Shown: positions 50,440-62,800 of the stretch, piece after piece
How positions within the stretch are numbered: the first letter of the stretch is position 1
Layout: every line of letters begins with the position of its first letter
DNA from: Macrostomum hystrix
Taxonomy: Eukaryota > Platyhelminthes > Macrostomidae
NCBI GenBank assembly: GCA_950097015.1
Contig: CATNEN010000028.1
Coordinates: 310,001-374,000, forward strand
DNA: 64,000 nt
Direction: 5' to 3'
Position numbers and translations under genes: made by a program
Notes under the pieces: model-generated
What the model was told of the DNA's origin: nothing
Databases searched by the model: none
The model's input: only the letters and a program-made list of their open reading frames with translations

Positions 50440-51112
50440 AACAATCTATCTATCAGTCAATCAATTCATTAACAAATTAATCAAACTTCAAGCTTTGCTG
50501 CCATCAGCCGGTATTCTAGTTAAAAATTTTCGCAGAAAAAGTTACTGGTTGTTATTTTAAATTCTAACCACTTCACATATACACACAAAACAACTGATAA
50601 AAATAGACTCAAGTGTGTCTCCTTCACTTATTCGATTGCAGCACAAAAAATGCTCATAACTAGATCAGCCCACTCAGAAAAAAGGACTCACTTTGCGATG
50701 TTAATTAAATTAATAATTAATCCACATCGACCTCGGAGACACAAAAATGAGCAGAAAGTGTGCTCAGCTTGTGTGTTTGAACGAAAAATTATAACCGACG
50801 CCACCGACTATTCACCATCGATGCTTGGAGAGAATGAGTGAGGAGTGAAGTGTGAGAATGACTTGAGTCCAACTCCAATGGAATGTAAGCTGCCCTTGTT
50901 ATCCTTTAATCAAGTGGTCCAGCAATGTTGACCTTCAGCAGCTAACAGACTGTTTCCTAGTCCGGTGTAAAGTTGAGGATATTTCTTTCATGGCCAGCCT
51001 TTTCTAGGAAAAAAACGGGTTGGAATTATCAAAGATTTGCCTGAAATACATTTTCCCCACCTTAGATATCCCATATTTTAAAGATTTTTTTATTTAGAGA
51101 GTGATAATATAA
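50440..51112. other. Unassigned unique sequence
   Basis: About 670 bp. The plus frame 50650-50841 is open but unrecognised. No elements seen. Confidence 0.5.
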
Positions 51113-51114
51113 TA

Positions 51115-51390
51115 GGGAGTCGGTGGCAGAGCGGCTAACACGTTTGCCTCTCGCACCAAGGTCCCTGAGCTCGATTCCACGGCGAGGCCACATTCATTTG
51201 GGGCGCAGCCGCGGAGAGAAGGCTTGGGGGGCTTGTCGTGCAATTTAGGCCCTTGTGGGCCAACCTCCAAGGCACAGTGAGAGTGTACACTGCCTGAGGA
51301 TGAGAAAGTCAGGGCAGATGTACACACCTGTGTACACAGCTGGCTGCGGGTCTAGTGTCACCAAATGATGTGCCATTACCCGCAGCCCTC
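51115..51390 (+). mobile_element. SINE family B, full-length copy (tRNA-derived)
   Basis: Head with A box ggtggcagagcggctaac at about 51123 and B box gagctcgattccacgg at about 51167, then a body ending ctggctgcgggtctagtgtc and a (taa)-rich tail. The opposite-strand copy is at 39863-40127. Confidence 0.82.
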
Positions 51391-51399
51391 CTTAAATAA

Positions 51400-52315
51400 T
51401 AATTATTATGATAAAATAAAAGAATAGAAATTTCACCTCGCCACACTGGGACTGTATTGATTCTGACGCCGAACTCAATCACTTTATTGGAACTAATTTT
51501 TGCATTAGGCACAGATTCGAACTCCCGACTCACCATTCGAAAGTTCGAAACTCAACAAGCTCCCTGCGGCATAGGCGCTTTCTCTTTACTAAGAATTTTT
51601 TTCAGAAACGGTAAACGCCCCAAAAACACGGGCGCCAAACGATGCGAAATTAGAAAAACAACGCGTGCGCCTCATTGGAGAACAAAGCCGGAAGACCAGA
51701 GAGAGAGAAAGAATCACAGTTGAACAGTAATGCTCAGTCTGCACTGCATGCATCTCGCAATGCTTTACCGAGCTCAATCTCCCCCCCCCTATTCTTGGAA
51801 TAGGGTCCGCTGCAGAGAACCGATCGATGCCTCCTTGCTGCATCCGACAGACCCACCCAGCCCGCCAGTGTATCGGTTTTCATTTCCAGACTCACATTTC
51901 TGTCCTATCTATCGATATCAGCCAAGGGATTGACGAGGGAGAGCAAGGCAAGAAATAACTTTCGATTTGCTAAAAAGCCAAAAAGTCTATGGAAGAATCT
52001 CGACCCAATTTTTTTTCATATTCTTGTGTCTCCTTTATTCGGAGATTTCCTTTGATTTCCCCTGGCAGAGCGGCGAGTCACAAAAATGGCGACTGAAGGT
52101 TTCGGAATGAGACGGGGACAAACGAGATCCTCCGACAACAAAGATCCCTTGTGTGGTGTTTTTAAGTTTTTTCGATAAATCGAGCCGCAGCCATCCACCC
52201 CCCCAACCCACAGTTACCACGGGGATTATTGTCCCAGGGACTAACGATTCCCGTTAACTGCTTTCCCCTCTCTTCCATTCCCCCTTCTCTCTGTGTGTGT
52301 TCCCAATGCCCCTAG
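51400..52315. other. Unassigned sequence upstream of candidate exons
   Basis: A region at 51606-51722 follows a good acceptor (aatttttttcag) and is open in two frames (one reads NAPKTRAPNDAKLEKQRV), but no donor or homology settles it. The last 60 bases before 52315 are a pyrimidine tract leading into the acceptor of the next candidate exon. Confidence 0.4.
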
Positions 52316-52404
52316 CGGGGAGGGCTACTGCGGCCTGTTCGATGCTGCTGCTGCTGCTGCCGCCGCCGCCGCCGCGGCCGCCGCAACCGCTAGCACAGGG
52401 CAGG
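52316..52404 (+). CDS. Candidate poly-alanine exon of an unrecognised gene
   Basis: A long pyrimidine tract ends in cccctag at 52315. The exon reads GEGYCGLFD then about 13 alanines and TASTGQ, ending CAG G before a weak donor gtttta. Its end phase (1) fits the start phase of the next candidate exon. The leading base needs a preceding exon ending in phase 2. Confidence 0.3.
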
Positions 52405-52571
52405 GTTTTAAAGAACTAATATAGGATTTCAATTTTATCGAATTGCTTCCACCCACCCCGCTGGCGGTCCCACCCCCGGCCCGCGCAGTGTTGGCAGCAC
52501 TATATGTAACCGGTAGGGTTTTACCGCCGGGACCCCTGCGGACGAGAGACCGTCTTCTGCTTCTTTTCTAG

Positions 52572-52663
52572 GAAATCACGCAGTTGCCAACGCCGCGAAC
52601 AAAGCTGGCAAAGCTGAAATGGCGCCGACTCGTTTGAGCAGCGAAGACAAAACGCCACTGTGA
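52572..52663 (+). CDS. Candidate terminal exon of an unrecognised gene
   Basis: After the strong acceptor cttctgcttcttttctag the frame reads NHAVANAANKAGKAEMAPTR and ends LSSEDKTPL before TGA at 52661. Joined with 52316-52404 it makes STGQ-G-NHAVANAA. No family recognised. Confidence 0.33.
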
Positions 52664-52705
52664 AAGGTAGATAAAAACTCATGCATTGACATTTACATTT
52701 CCTAA

Positions 52706-52735
52706 ACATACATTTTTCGATACATATCGGCTAAA
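52706..52735 (+). mobile_element. SINE family C 3'-motif fragment
   Basis: catttttcgatacatatcgg matches the palindromic 3' motif of the other family C loci. Nothing else of the element is visible. Confidence 0.4.
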
Positions 52736-52855
52736 CTTTATAATCGAGGTCATAATTATATATATTATCAACGGCAGTATAGGAATAATTGTCACAGTGA
52801 TAAATTGGTAAAATTACAAAGACTTAAAAAATTATAATACCTTCGTACTTTTTAG

Positions 52856-53060
52856 CAACAGGTCGGGAGTTCGAGTCTCATCGGAGTCCCACGGGGGGGA
52901 CCATTTGTGTCCAAGTGAGCAAGACACTCAAATCCATAATGCAAAAGTTCACCTAGTTCATCAGCTTGGGTAGAAGTTAAGAATGAATGTAGCGGTCTCC
53001 CCAGTCCGTGGACTGAACAGTTGAACGCAGCCTTGGGAATCACCGTTGTGGCTGCTGCTT
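52856..53060 (+). mobile_element. SINE family A, diverged copy
   Basis: Begins caggtcgggagttcgagtct (B box), continues with gagcaagacactcaaat and ends near cagtccgtggactgaacagt, the same order as the minus-strand family A copies. Confidence 0.72.
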
Positions 53061-53064
53061 TGCC

Positions 53065-53700
53065 ACCGGCCCAACTGGACTGGTTGTCAGTTCTATCTAT
53101 CTATATGCGAATGATCAAGGTCAAGATTAGGATGATAAAATCAGGATCCTACTGGGGTCAAGCGTAGAGTTATGTCCTTACTCATCCCAGTATGCATTTC
53201 CTAGAAAACTATTGGCAGCTCTGATCCTCGCAGGCATTTCTCGCGTTAATTTTGAGGCTCCAGGAATACAACACGCCCAACTATATCTCGGCAGCTTCAC
53301 ATCCCCCTAGCTTAAGCTACCCCCCAATGGAATTATTAAAATTTTCTTCAAACAGCTTCTGCCCCTTCTCATCAGCTCTAGGCCAGTGAGAAGGGGGAGT
53401 TTGGCCTGGGCCTAATCCATCCGTGTCTTCACGCGGCCGCCAATTAAACAGAACAGGAGCTGATAACTATGCATTTGCAGGCTGGCGGCATATTGATAAA
53501 TTAGCTGGGCAAATAGGAACTCTAACACACCAGCAGAGAATTTGGTAGGAAAACTTGTCAGTCAGAATAACTGCTCAAACCAATAGCTCTGCTGAGCTGG
53601 CAAAAATAGCCCTTCGATCCATACGAGCAGCTGCCAGTGCTGCTCCTCCGCTGCCCATTCCAGCGAAACCTTCGTCTTCAATCTTCTCCGACTTTCTGTA
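53065..53700. other. Unassigned unique sequence
   Basis: About 640 bp. The plus frame 53555-53737 (ALRSIRAAASAAPPLPIP) is low-complexity and unsupported. Confidence 0.45.
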
Positions 53701-56700
53701 TCTAGAATCTAGATTTAGCAGTCCATTTGTCGAATAACCGTGTCTAGATTCAGTAGTCCAGTTCTCAAATACTCGTGTCTAGATTCAGCAGTCCAGTTCT
53801 CAAATACCCGTGTCTAGATTTAGCAGTCCAGTTCTCAAATACCCGTGTCTAGATTTAGCAGTCCAGTTCTTAAATACCCGTGTCTAGATTCAGTAGTCCA
53901 GTTCTTAAATAACCGTGTCTAGATTTAGCAGTCCAGTTCTCAAATAACCGTGTCTAGATTTAGCAGTCCAGTTCTCAAATACCCGTGTCTAGATTTAGCA
54001 GTCCAGTTCTCAAATACCCGTGTCTAGATTTAGCAGTCCAGTTCTCAAATACCCGTGTCTAGATTCAGCAGTCCAGTTCTCAAATACCCGTGTCTAGATT
54101 TAGCAGTCCAGTTCTTAAATACCCGTGTCTAGATTCAGTAGTCCAGTTCTTAAATAACCGTGTCTAGATTTAGCAGTCCAGTTCTCAAATAACCGTGTCT
54201 AGATTTAGCAGTCCAGTTCTTAAATACCCGTGTCTAGATTTAGCAGTCCAGTTCTCAAATACCCGTGTCTAGATTTAGCAGTCCATTTGTCGAATAACCG
54301 TGTCTAGATTTAGCAGTCCAGTTCTCAAATACCCGTGTCTAGATTCAGCAGTCCAGTTCTCAAATACCCGTGTCTAGATTCAGCAGTCCAGTTCTTAAAT
54401 ACCCGTGTCTAGATTCAGTAGTCCAGTTCTTAAATAACCGTGTCTAGATTTAGCAGTCCAGTTCTCAAATAACCGTGTCTAGATTTAGCAGTCCAGTTCT
54501 TAAATACCCGTGTCTAGATTTAGCAGTCCAGTTCTCAAATACCCGTGTCTAGATTTAGCAGTCCAGTTCTCAAATACCCGTGTCTAGATTTAGCAGTCCA
54601 GTTCTTAAATACCCGTGTCTAGATTTAGCAGTCCAGTTCTCAAATACCCGTGTCTAGATTTAGCAGTCCAGTTCTTAAATACCCGTGTCTAGATTTAGCA
54701 GTCCAGTTCTTAAATACCCGTGTCTAGATTTAGCAGTCCAGTTCTCAAATACCCGTGTCTAGATTTAGCAGTCCAGTTCTTAAATACCCGTGTCTAGATT
54801 TAGCAGTCCAGTTCTCAAATACCCGTGTCTAGATTTAGCAGTCCAGTTCTCAAATACCCGTGTCTAGATTTAGCAGTCCAGTTCTTAAATACCCGTGTCT
54901 AGATTTAGCAGTCCAGTTCTTAAATAACCGTGTCTAGATTTAGCAGTCCAGTTCTTAAATAACCGTGTCTAGATTCAGTAGTCCAGTTCTTAAATAACAG
55001 TGTCTAGATTCAGTAGTCCAGTTCTTAAATAACCGTGTCTAGATTCAGTAGTCCAGTTCTTAAATACCCGTGTCTAGATTCAGTAGTCCAGTTCTTAAAT
55101 AACCGTGTCTAGATTCAGTAGTCCAGTTCTTAAATACCCGTGTCTAGATTTAGCAGTCCAGTTCTCAAATACCCGTGTCTAGATTCAGTAGTCCAGTTCT
55201 TAAATAACCGTGTCTAGATTTAGCAGTCCAGTTCTCAAATAACCGTGTCTAGATTTAGCAGTCCAGTTCTTAAATACCCGTGTCTAGATTTAGCAGTCCA
55301 GTTCTCAAATACCCGTGTCTAGATTTAGCAGTCCAGTTCTCAAATACCCGTGTCTAGATTTAGCAGTCCAGTTCTTAAATACCCGTGTCTAGATTTAGCA
55401 GTCCAGTTCTTAAATACCCGTGTCTAGATTTAGCAGTCCAGTTCTCAAATACCCGTGTCTAGATTTAGCAGTCCAGTTCTTAAATACCCGTGTCTAGATT
55501 TAGCAGTCCAGTTCTCAAATACCCGTGTCTAGATTTAGCAGTCCAGTTCTCAAATACCCGTGTCTAGATTTAGCAGTCCAGTTCTTAAATACCCGTGTCT
55601 AGATTTAGCAGTCCAGTTCTTAAATAACCGTGTCTAGATTTAGCAGTCCAGTTCTTAAATAACCGTGTCTAGATTCAGTAGTCCAGTTCTTAAATAACAG
55701 TGTCTAGATTCAGTAGTCCAGTTCTTAAATAACCGTGTCTAGATTCAGTAGTCCAGTTCTTAAATACCCGTGTCTAGATTCAGTAGTCCAGTTCTTAAAT
55801 AACCGTGTCTAGATTCAGTAGTCCAGTTCTTAAATACCCGTGTCTAGATTTAGCAGTCCAGTTCTCAAATACCCGTGTCTAGATTTAGCAGTCCAGTTCT
55901 CAAATACCCGTGTCTAGATTTAGCAGTCCAGTTCTCAAATACCCGTGTCTAGATTTAGCAGTCCATTTCTCAAATACCCGTGTCTAGATTTAGCAGTCCA
56001 GTTCTCAAATACCCGTGTCTAGATTCAGTAGTCCAGTTCTTAAATAACAGTGTCTAGATTCAGTAGTCCAGTTCTTAAATAACCGTGTCTAGATTCAGTA
56101 GTCCAGTTCTTAAATACCCGTGTCTAGATTCAGTAGTCCAGTTCTTAAATAACCGTGTCTAGATTCAGTAGTCCAGTTCTTAAATAACCGTGTCTAGATT
56201 CAGTAGTCCAGTTCTTAAATACCCGTGTCTAGATTCAGTAGTCCAGTTCTTAAATAACCGTGTCTAGATTTAGCAGTCCATTTCTCAAATACCCGTGTCT
56301 AGATTTAGCAGTCCAGTTCTCAAATACCCGTGTCTAGATTTAGCAGTCCATTTCTCAAATACCCGTGTCTAGATTTAGCAGTCCAGTTCTCAAATACCCG
56401 TGTCTAGATTTAGCAGTCCAGTTCTTAAATACCCGTGTCTAGATTTAGCAGTCCAGTTCTCAAATACCCGTGTCTAGATTTAGCAGTCCAGTTCTCAAAT
56501 ACCCGTGTCTAGATTTAGCAGTCCAGTTCTTAAATACCCGTGTCTAGATTTAGCAGTCCAGTTCTTAAATAACCGTGTCTAGATTTAGCAGTCCAGTTCT
56601 TAAATAACCGTGTCTAGATTCAGTAGTCCAGTTCTTAAATAACAGTGTCTAGATTCAGTAGTCCAGTTCTTAAATAACCGTGTCTAGATTCAGTAGTCCA

Positions 56701-57745
56701 GTTCTTAAATACCCGTGTCTAGATTCAGTAGTCCAGTTCTTAAATAACCGTGTCTAGATTCAGTAGTCCAGTTCTTAAATACCCGTGTCTAGATTTAGCA
56801 GTCCAGTTCTCAAATACCCGTGTCTAGATTTAGCAGTCCAGTTCTCAAATACCCGTGTCTAGATTTAGCAGTCCAGTTCTCAAATACCCGTGTCTAGATT
56901 TAGCAGTCCATTTCTCAAATACCCGTGTCTAGATTTAGCAGTCCAGTTCTCAAATACCCGTGTCTAGATTCAGTAGTCCAGTTCTTAAATAACAGTGTCT
57001 AGATTCAGTAGTCCAGTTCTTAAATAACCGTGTCTAGATTCAGTAGTCCAGTTCTTAAATACCCGTGTCTAGATTCAGTAGTCCAGTTCTTAAATAACCG
57101 TGTCTAGATTCAGTAGTCCAGTTCTTAAATAACCGTGTCTAGATTCAGTAGTCCAGTTCTTAAATACCCGTGTCTAGATTCAGTAGTCCAGTTCTTAAAT
57201 AACCGTGTCTAGATTTAGCAGTCCAGTTCTTAAATACCCGTGTCTAGATTCAGTAGTCCAGTTCTTAAATAACCGTGTCTAGATTTAGCAGTCCATTTCT
57301 CAAATACCCGTGTCTAGATTTAGCAGTCCAGTTCTCAAATACCCGTGTCTAGATTTAGCAGTCCATTTCTCAAATACCCGTGTCTAGATTTAGCAGTCCA
57401 TTTCTCAAATACCCGTGTCTAGATTTAGCAGTCCAGTTCTCAAATACCCGTGTCTAGATTTAGCAGTCCAGTTCTCAAATACCCGTGTCTAGATTTAGCA
57501 GTCCAGTTCTCAAATACCCGTGTCTAGATTTAGCAGTCCATTTCTCAAATACCCGTGTCTAGATTTAGCAGTCCATTTCTCAAATACCCGTGTCTAGATT
57601 TAGCAGTCCATTTCTCAAATACCCGTGTCTAGATTTAGCAGTCCATTTCTCAAATACCCGTGTCTAGATTTAGCAGTCCAGTTCTCAAATAGCCGTGTCT
57701 AGATTTAGCAGTCCAGCTCTCAAATACCCGTGTCTAAATTTATTA
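53700..57745. repeat. 4-kb minisatellite of 35-bp units
   Basis: About 115 copies of a 35-bp unit containing agatttagcagtccagttct. Variants co-vary: tagca with ctcaaatacccg, and cagta with cttaaataaccg. A rare aacag variant at about 54998, 55698, 56048, 56641 and 56993 marks higher-order copies at multiples of 35 (700, 350, about 595, 350). Confidence 0.97.
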
Positions 57746-58440
57746 GTCTATTTATCAGTAGAAGCTTCAGAAAGCTAAAAACAAATTTACATTTTTGCAT
57801 CTCATTGTGTTGAAGTCTTTGATCTATGTGGCAAGTGAACTGTGAAGATTAAAATCAAAAGAAAATTTGCTTCAAGAAGCAGCTGACAGGCATTCACACC
57901 ATTTTGTTGACTACATTTGCGATGCTCAAGATGAAGCAGGTGAAAATTGTGAGGCATGGACTTGCCTGCACTCGAATCTCTATCACCAGAAGTGTTTAGC
58001 CCTGCCATGCAGCAAGCCACGAAAAAATCCCAATTAATTCCCAAAAACGGCCCCACCAAGAGGGCATTCCAATCTGTCCCTATTCTTTGATTTTTTGCCT
58101 TCTCAAAAGAAGTTTTTCTTCAGCAACCTTATCAAGAATTCCGGCACGCGGATTGTTTCGGGAGAACAATGAGCTGAACTGATGCATGGGATTAACACTG
58201 GCTGCCATCGAAAGCTTCCAAAAATGATTTTCTCCCTGCCACTTCACTTTTATTGAATGCCAAACTGGTTTGGTTGGGACTGACCACCAGTCAGGCCATT
58301 TTTCTGTTGTTTAACCAATTCAAAACTTTCGCACACCAGAGAGAGCGAAAGGCCACTTCACCTTCCTCACCTGCCAAGTACTCAAACTGCCGATTTTGAG
58401 CAAAAGAAGCCCGATATTGATTGATTTGATATGAGAATGT
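57745..58440. other. Unassigned unique sequence
   Basis: About 700 bp. The minus frame 57802-58059 has no recognised motif and no splice support. Confidence 0.45.
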
Positions 58441-59105
58441 CTACTTTCAGTTCCCAGGCTCTGATAATCTCAACGCTATCTTCTGAACTTGTCGATCATC
58501 TCAACTCTACTCTCTTCTCGACTTGTCGATAATCTCATACCTACTCCTTTCTGAACTTGTCGATAATCTCATACCTACTCCTTTCTGAACTTGTCGATAA
58601 TCTCATACCTACTCCTTTCTGAACTTGTCGATAATCTCATACCTACTCCTTTCTGAACTTGTCGATAATCTCATACCTACTCCTTTCTGAAATTGTCGAT
58701 AATCTCCCCCCTAATCTCTTTTCGACTTTTTGAAAATCTCAAATACCTACTCTCTTCTGAACTTGTCGATAATCTCACCTCTACTCTCTTCTCGAGTTTA
58801 CGATAATCTCACCTAATCTCTTCTAGAATTGTCGATAATCTCATCCCTAATCTCTACTTGAATTGTCGATAATCTCACCCTTAATCTCATCTGAACTTGT
58901 CGATAATCTCACCTCTACCCTCTTCTCGAGTTTAAGATGATCTCACCTAATCTCTACTCGACTTGTCGATAATCTCACCCCTAATCTCATCTGAACTTGT
59001 CGATAATCTCACCTCTAGCCTCTTCTCGAGTTTAAGATAATCTCATCCCTAATCTCTACTCGACTTGTCGATAATCTAACTCCTACTCTTTTTCGACCTG
59101 TCACT
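58440..59105. repeat. Degenerate 34-bp minisatellite
   Basis: About 19 units containing cgataatctcatacctactc and ctgaacttgt; five central units are nearly identical, the rest diverged and of variable length. Confidence 0.9.
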
Positions 59106-60420
59106 GTAATAAGAGCAAAATATAATATTCGATGATATTCTCACCTACTCTAACCAAATGTATTGACAGTTACAAGATTAACAAAAACGTCTTCTCGAAA
59201 ATTATATCGATCTCAACTTTACTTTCATACTCAGTCTTTGTTTAGAGTATTCAATTTTTAGGATATTTTATTACTAATTCCCAGCCAAATGTTAGTTTCC
59301 TTATGCCATTAGTGATTTGAGCACACATTATGAGAAACAAAGAACAGCGACTAATCCGCGGCGTTAATTAAGAACTCATAGGTCAGGTGGGCCAAGTTAA
59401 ACGTGAGGCGATGCCACAATGCCACACGACACGCGCCAACAGAACCAGATGGAACGAAGGTCCAAGTTTTCTCATCGCATTCATCCGGCTTTCCAAGAAC
59501 TCTGGGTCTGGCCATAGACAAAAATTCCAGCGATTTAATTAGGCTTGAAATTTATAAATAAAAATTTTCGACTAAAGCAGCAGCCCAGCGCCAAAAGATC
59601 TTTCTAAGATACTCGGACCAGACTCAAAGAAAATAAACTCAAAATAGACAAACAGAAAGAAGTGGCATCGCAACCCCGCCTTATTTCAGGTCTGTAGCGT
59701 GTGTTACAATTAGACTGCTGCTGCTGTTGCTACTGAAGAAGAAGTGAAGAAGCGCCAGCAAAAAAATAGGCAGGAGAAAAAATCTATCGCCACTCCCAGC
59801 AAACTTTCCCCGAACAGCAGCTCTACAGAAGAAGAGGAGAAACAAGAGCTCAAAGTTGAGTCGAAATCAGCGTGGGAACCTAGGGCCCGCGTAGCATAGC
59901 TATAGAGCCGGCAGCAGCAGCAGCAGCAGCAATGGAGAAAAGGGAAATGGAGAATGGAGAATGAAACAGAGGGAGAGTGGCGGGTGTCGGTGGGCGAGCG
60001 AAGAATTGGGGAAAATAGAGGATTTGTGATGGGGAAGAAATCAATGAAAATCTGGGGTGGGGGGCTATAGGAGGCCGCTCGCTCATTATCCCAACACGCT
60101 AATGGGAAAACTAAGAGAAATTAATGATTATCGATACTTCACGGAGACCTGCCCGCCGCTTTCCATTATTTAAGCTTTAGCGAGGGCGAAATTTGGTTTA
60201 GCCAACAGCAATTATTTCAGCCCGGCTGACCCAGTCCGGCGACTAGCAGCGAGTTATCATATACTCAATCGATTTTTTTGGAGCAAGGGCACCTTGTGCT
60301 CACCACCTGGATGACAGCGAGAGTTCGGCTTGAAAACAAAAAATCACAAACATATTTTCCTGTCCTCAATGTCGATCTCCAATTGAGGATCTTGCAGAGT
60401 GTTACCATTCGTTTTACTGT
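59105..60420. other. Unassigned sequence with CAG tract
   Basis: Contains (cag)n at 59912-59931 followed by purine-rich sequence. On the minus strand a 22-25 base piece at about 60310-60334 lies between an acceptor-like ttgttttcaag and a donor-like gtggtgagc, but has no gene context. Confidence 0.45.
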
Positions 60421-60424
60421 TTCT

Positions 60425-60740
60425 TCCATCATAAATGTAAATCCCAAATAGAAATTCCACAAGTAGATTCGACAGTTTGAAATCCCAGGAGCCTTCGATC
60501 CCAAATAGAAATCCCATTCTTGGATTCGACAGTTTGAAATCCCAGGAGCCTTCGATCCCAAATAAAAATCCCACAAGCAGATTTGAAAGTTTGAAATCCC
60601 GGGAAACTTTGATCCAAAATAGAAATCCCACAAGATTTGACAGTTTGAAATCCCAGGAAACTTCGATCCCAAATAGAAATCCCACAAGTGGATTCGACAG
60701 TTTGAAATCCCAGAAGCCTGCGATCCCAAATGATAGCGCC
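60425..60740. repeat. 57-bp tandem repeat
   Basis: About five diverged copies of a 57-bp unit containing gacagtttgaaatcccagga and gatcccaaatagaaatccca. Confidence 0.88.
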
Positions 60741-61320
60741 ACCTTTCGTTTAAACAGTTTTAAATCTGTTTAAAACTTGGATCCTGCGATTACTAAATCC
60801 CAACAGGAAATTTCTCCCATATTCTACCATATCTACATAGGTTTCTGACGCAAGCAAGTGACGATACTTTGCGTGCTAATGAGACTACTTACACTGACGC
60901 AGTAGTAGCATAATTCGCATTTTGAAGCCTAAAGATAGCAAAAAATATTTTAAATAAGGGAGTATTATGTTAAAAACCATTGTGAAATTGATAGGAAAAA
61001 ATCGGTGCAAAAACAGGCCCACTGAAAATTTGTATTTATTTTGTTAAACCTGTTCAATTTTTGCCTGTTGTGTTTGCCAACTTGCTTGATTGGCAATGAA
61101 ACAATTACAAAATTACAAAACAACAGTTTTTAGGAGAATAATAAATAAAAGGAAATATGACCTATGTATGTTCACGCCACCAATTAGAATGCAACGAAGC
61201 AAGCAATGACACTGGGTTAGAAAAAAAGCAGATACAATGAAAAATGCAAGATAGAACTTAAAAAGTGAACGGAAATTGTGAAGCAGCAATGCAGAATAAT
61301 TGCAAATTAAAAACTAGACT
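60740..61320. other. Unassigned AT-rich sequence
   Basis: About 580 bp. Nothing supported. Confidence 0.5.
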
Positions 61321-61445
61321 CGCACTGGAGAGTGACAATGGCATTAGACAGACACACTGGAGAGTGACAATGGCATTAGACAGACACACTGGAGAGTGAC
61401 AATGGCATTAGACAGACACACTGGAGAGTGACAATGGCATTAGAC
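61321..61445. repeat. 32-bp tandem repeat, left part
   Basis: Four copies of a 32-bp unit containing gacacactggagagtgacaa. The array resumes at 61977 after the transposon insertion. Confidence 0.93.
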
Positions 61446-61976
61446 CAGGGGTGGGCAAACTTATTTGCTGGCGGGCCAAAGAGAGAGCCTAAAAGACGAC
61501 AGCGGGCCGCATTGACTGTATAAATATGAGATAGGGGAGAGATGAGACACAGGAAAGATGGGACACGAGAGAGATGAGACACGGGAGAGATAAGACAGGG
61601 AAGAGATTAGACACGGGAGAGATTAGACACGGGAGAGATTAGACAGGGAAGAGATTAGACACGGGAGAAATTAGACACGGGAGAGACTAGACACGGGAGA
61701 GATTATATACGAGAGCGATGAGACACGGGAGAGATTAGACACGGGAGAGATAAGACAGGGAAGAGATTAGATACGAGAGCGATGAGACACGGGAGATATT
61801 AGACACGGGAGAGATAAGACAGGGAAGAGATTAGATACGAGAGCGATGAGACACGGGAGATATTAGACACGAGAGAGTTGAAACAGGACATGTCAGATGT
61901 CAGAAGGGGCAACGGGCCGGATTTGGGAGCTTCGAGGGCCGCATCTGGCCCGCGGGCCGGAGTTTGCCCACCCCTG
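61446..61976. mobile_element. hAT-type MITE nested in a tandem repeat
   Basis: 531 bp with perfect 16-bp terminal inverted repeats CAGGGGTGGGCAAACT / AGTTTGCCCACCCCTG, GC-rich subterminal gggcc motifs, and an 8-bp target duplication cattagac at 61438-61445 and 61977-61984. The length of the duplication and the termini are hAT hallmarks. There is no transposase, so it is non-autonomous. The interior is a minisatellite. Confidence 0.93.
61530..61880. repeat. 16-bp minisatellite inside the hAT MITE
   Basis: About 20 variable copies of agacacgggagagatt (agacagggaag and tacgagagcgatg variants). Confidence 0.92.
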
Positions 61977-62045
61977 CATTAGACAGACACACTGGATAGT
62001 GACAATTGCATTAGACAGACACACTGGAGAGTGACAATGACAATA
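61977..62045. repeat. 32-bp tandem repeat, right part
   Basis: Two further copies of the unit seen at 61321-61445, restoring the interrupted array. Confidence 0.9.
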
Positions 62046-62800
62046 TCATGACAAAAACGACAAAAACGAAGAGAAATGTTTGGAAACAGACCTGGTACAA
62101 TTTGTTTTGTTGCTAACAGCTAACAGACCTAAAATAGTTTAAAATTTCAATGATGAAGGCGTTGGTGATAAAAGCACAATAAGCGGTAAAGTAGAAAAAT
62201 TTAAAAAGATAATTAACGCAAGATTAAAATAGAGGCCATCAAATAAAAGTGGATCATAATTGAAATAGGAAAATTTGTGCCATTCAAGAAACCAATTAAC
62301 AATGTGCTAAAAGCAAATGACCGGCATACCTCTATACAGGTTGACAACTAGACAGAGACCATGATTAGAGCTATTAGGTTGTGTTGAGTGATGCTAATTT
62401 AGTGCAGTATGCGGCAAAGCAACTAAACTACTAGTTGGTAAAAGGCTGCTTTTAGAAGCGAAAATAGAAAATAAAGAAACAAAATAACAAAGAAAATAAC
62501 TTAACAGAGCAATTCAGAACAAATAACAAACACACAAGAGCAGCAGAGAATAACAAATTACATTCATAAAGTCATCCTGCATTGAAATTCCTGATAACAT
62601 TTTTATTTTATACTAGCTGTATAAGATATGACACTCCTTAATATTGACCATTCTCAAAGTACACGAATGGTTGGCGAGATTGTACTAGAGACGGGTCAGG
62701 GTTACGTACATACTGACGCATACCCTATGTCGGCGATTCTCTCGCGTAGAAAATAATCGACGACTTTACTGTCTAGGGCAAAAAAAATCTGCGATTCTCT
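62045..62800. other. Unassigned AT-rich sequence
   Basis: About 750 bp, A-rich on plus. No gene or element seen. Confidence 0.5.

Noticed and set aside
60305..60340. 22-25 base minus-strand microexon between ttgttttcaag and gtggtgagc
   Set aside because: Splice-like borders only; no adjoining exons or homology to give it a frame.
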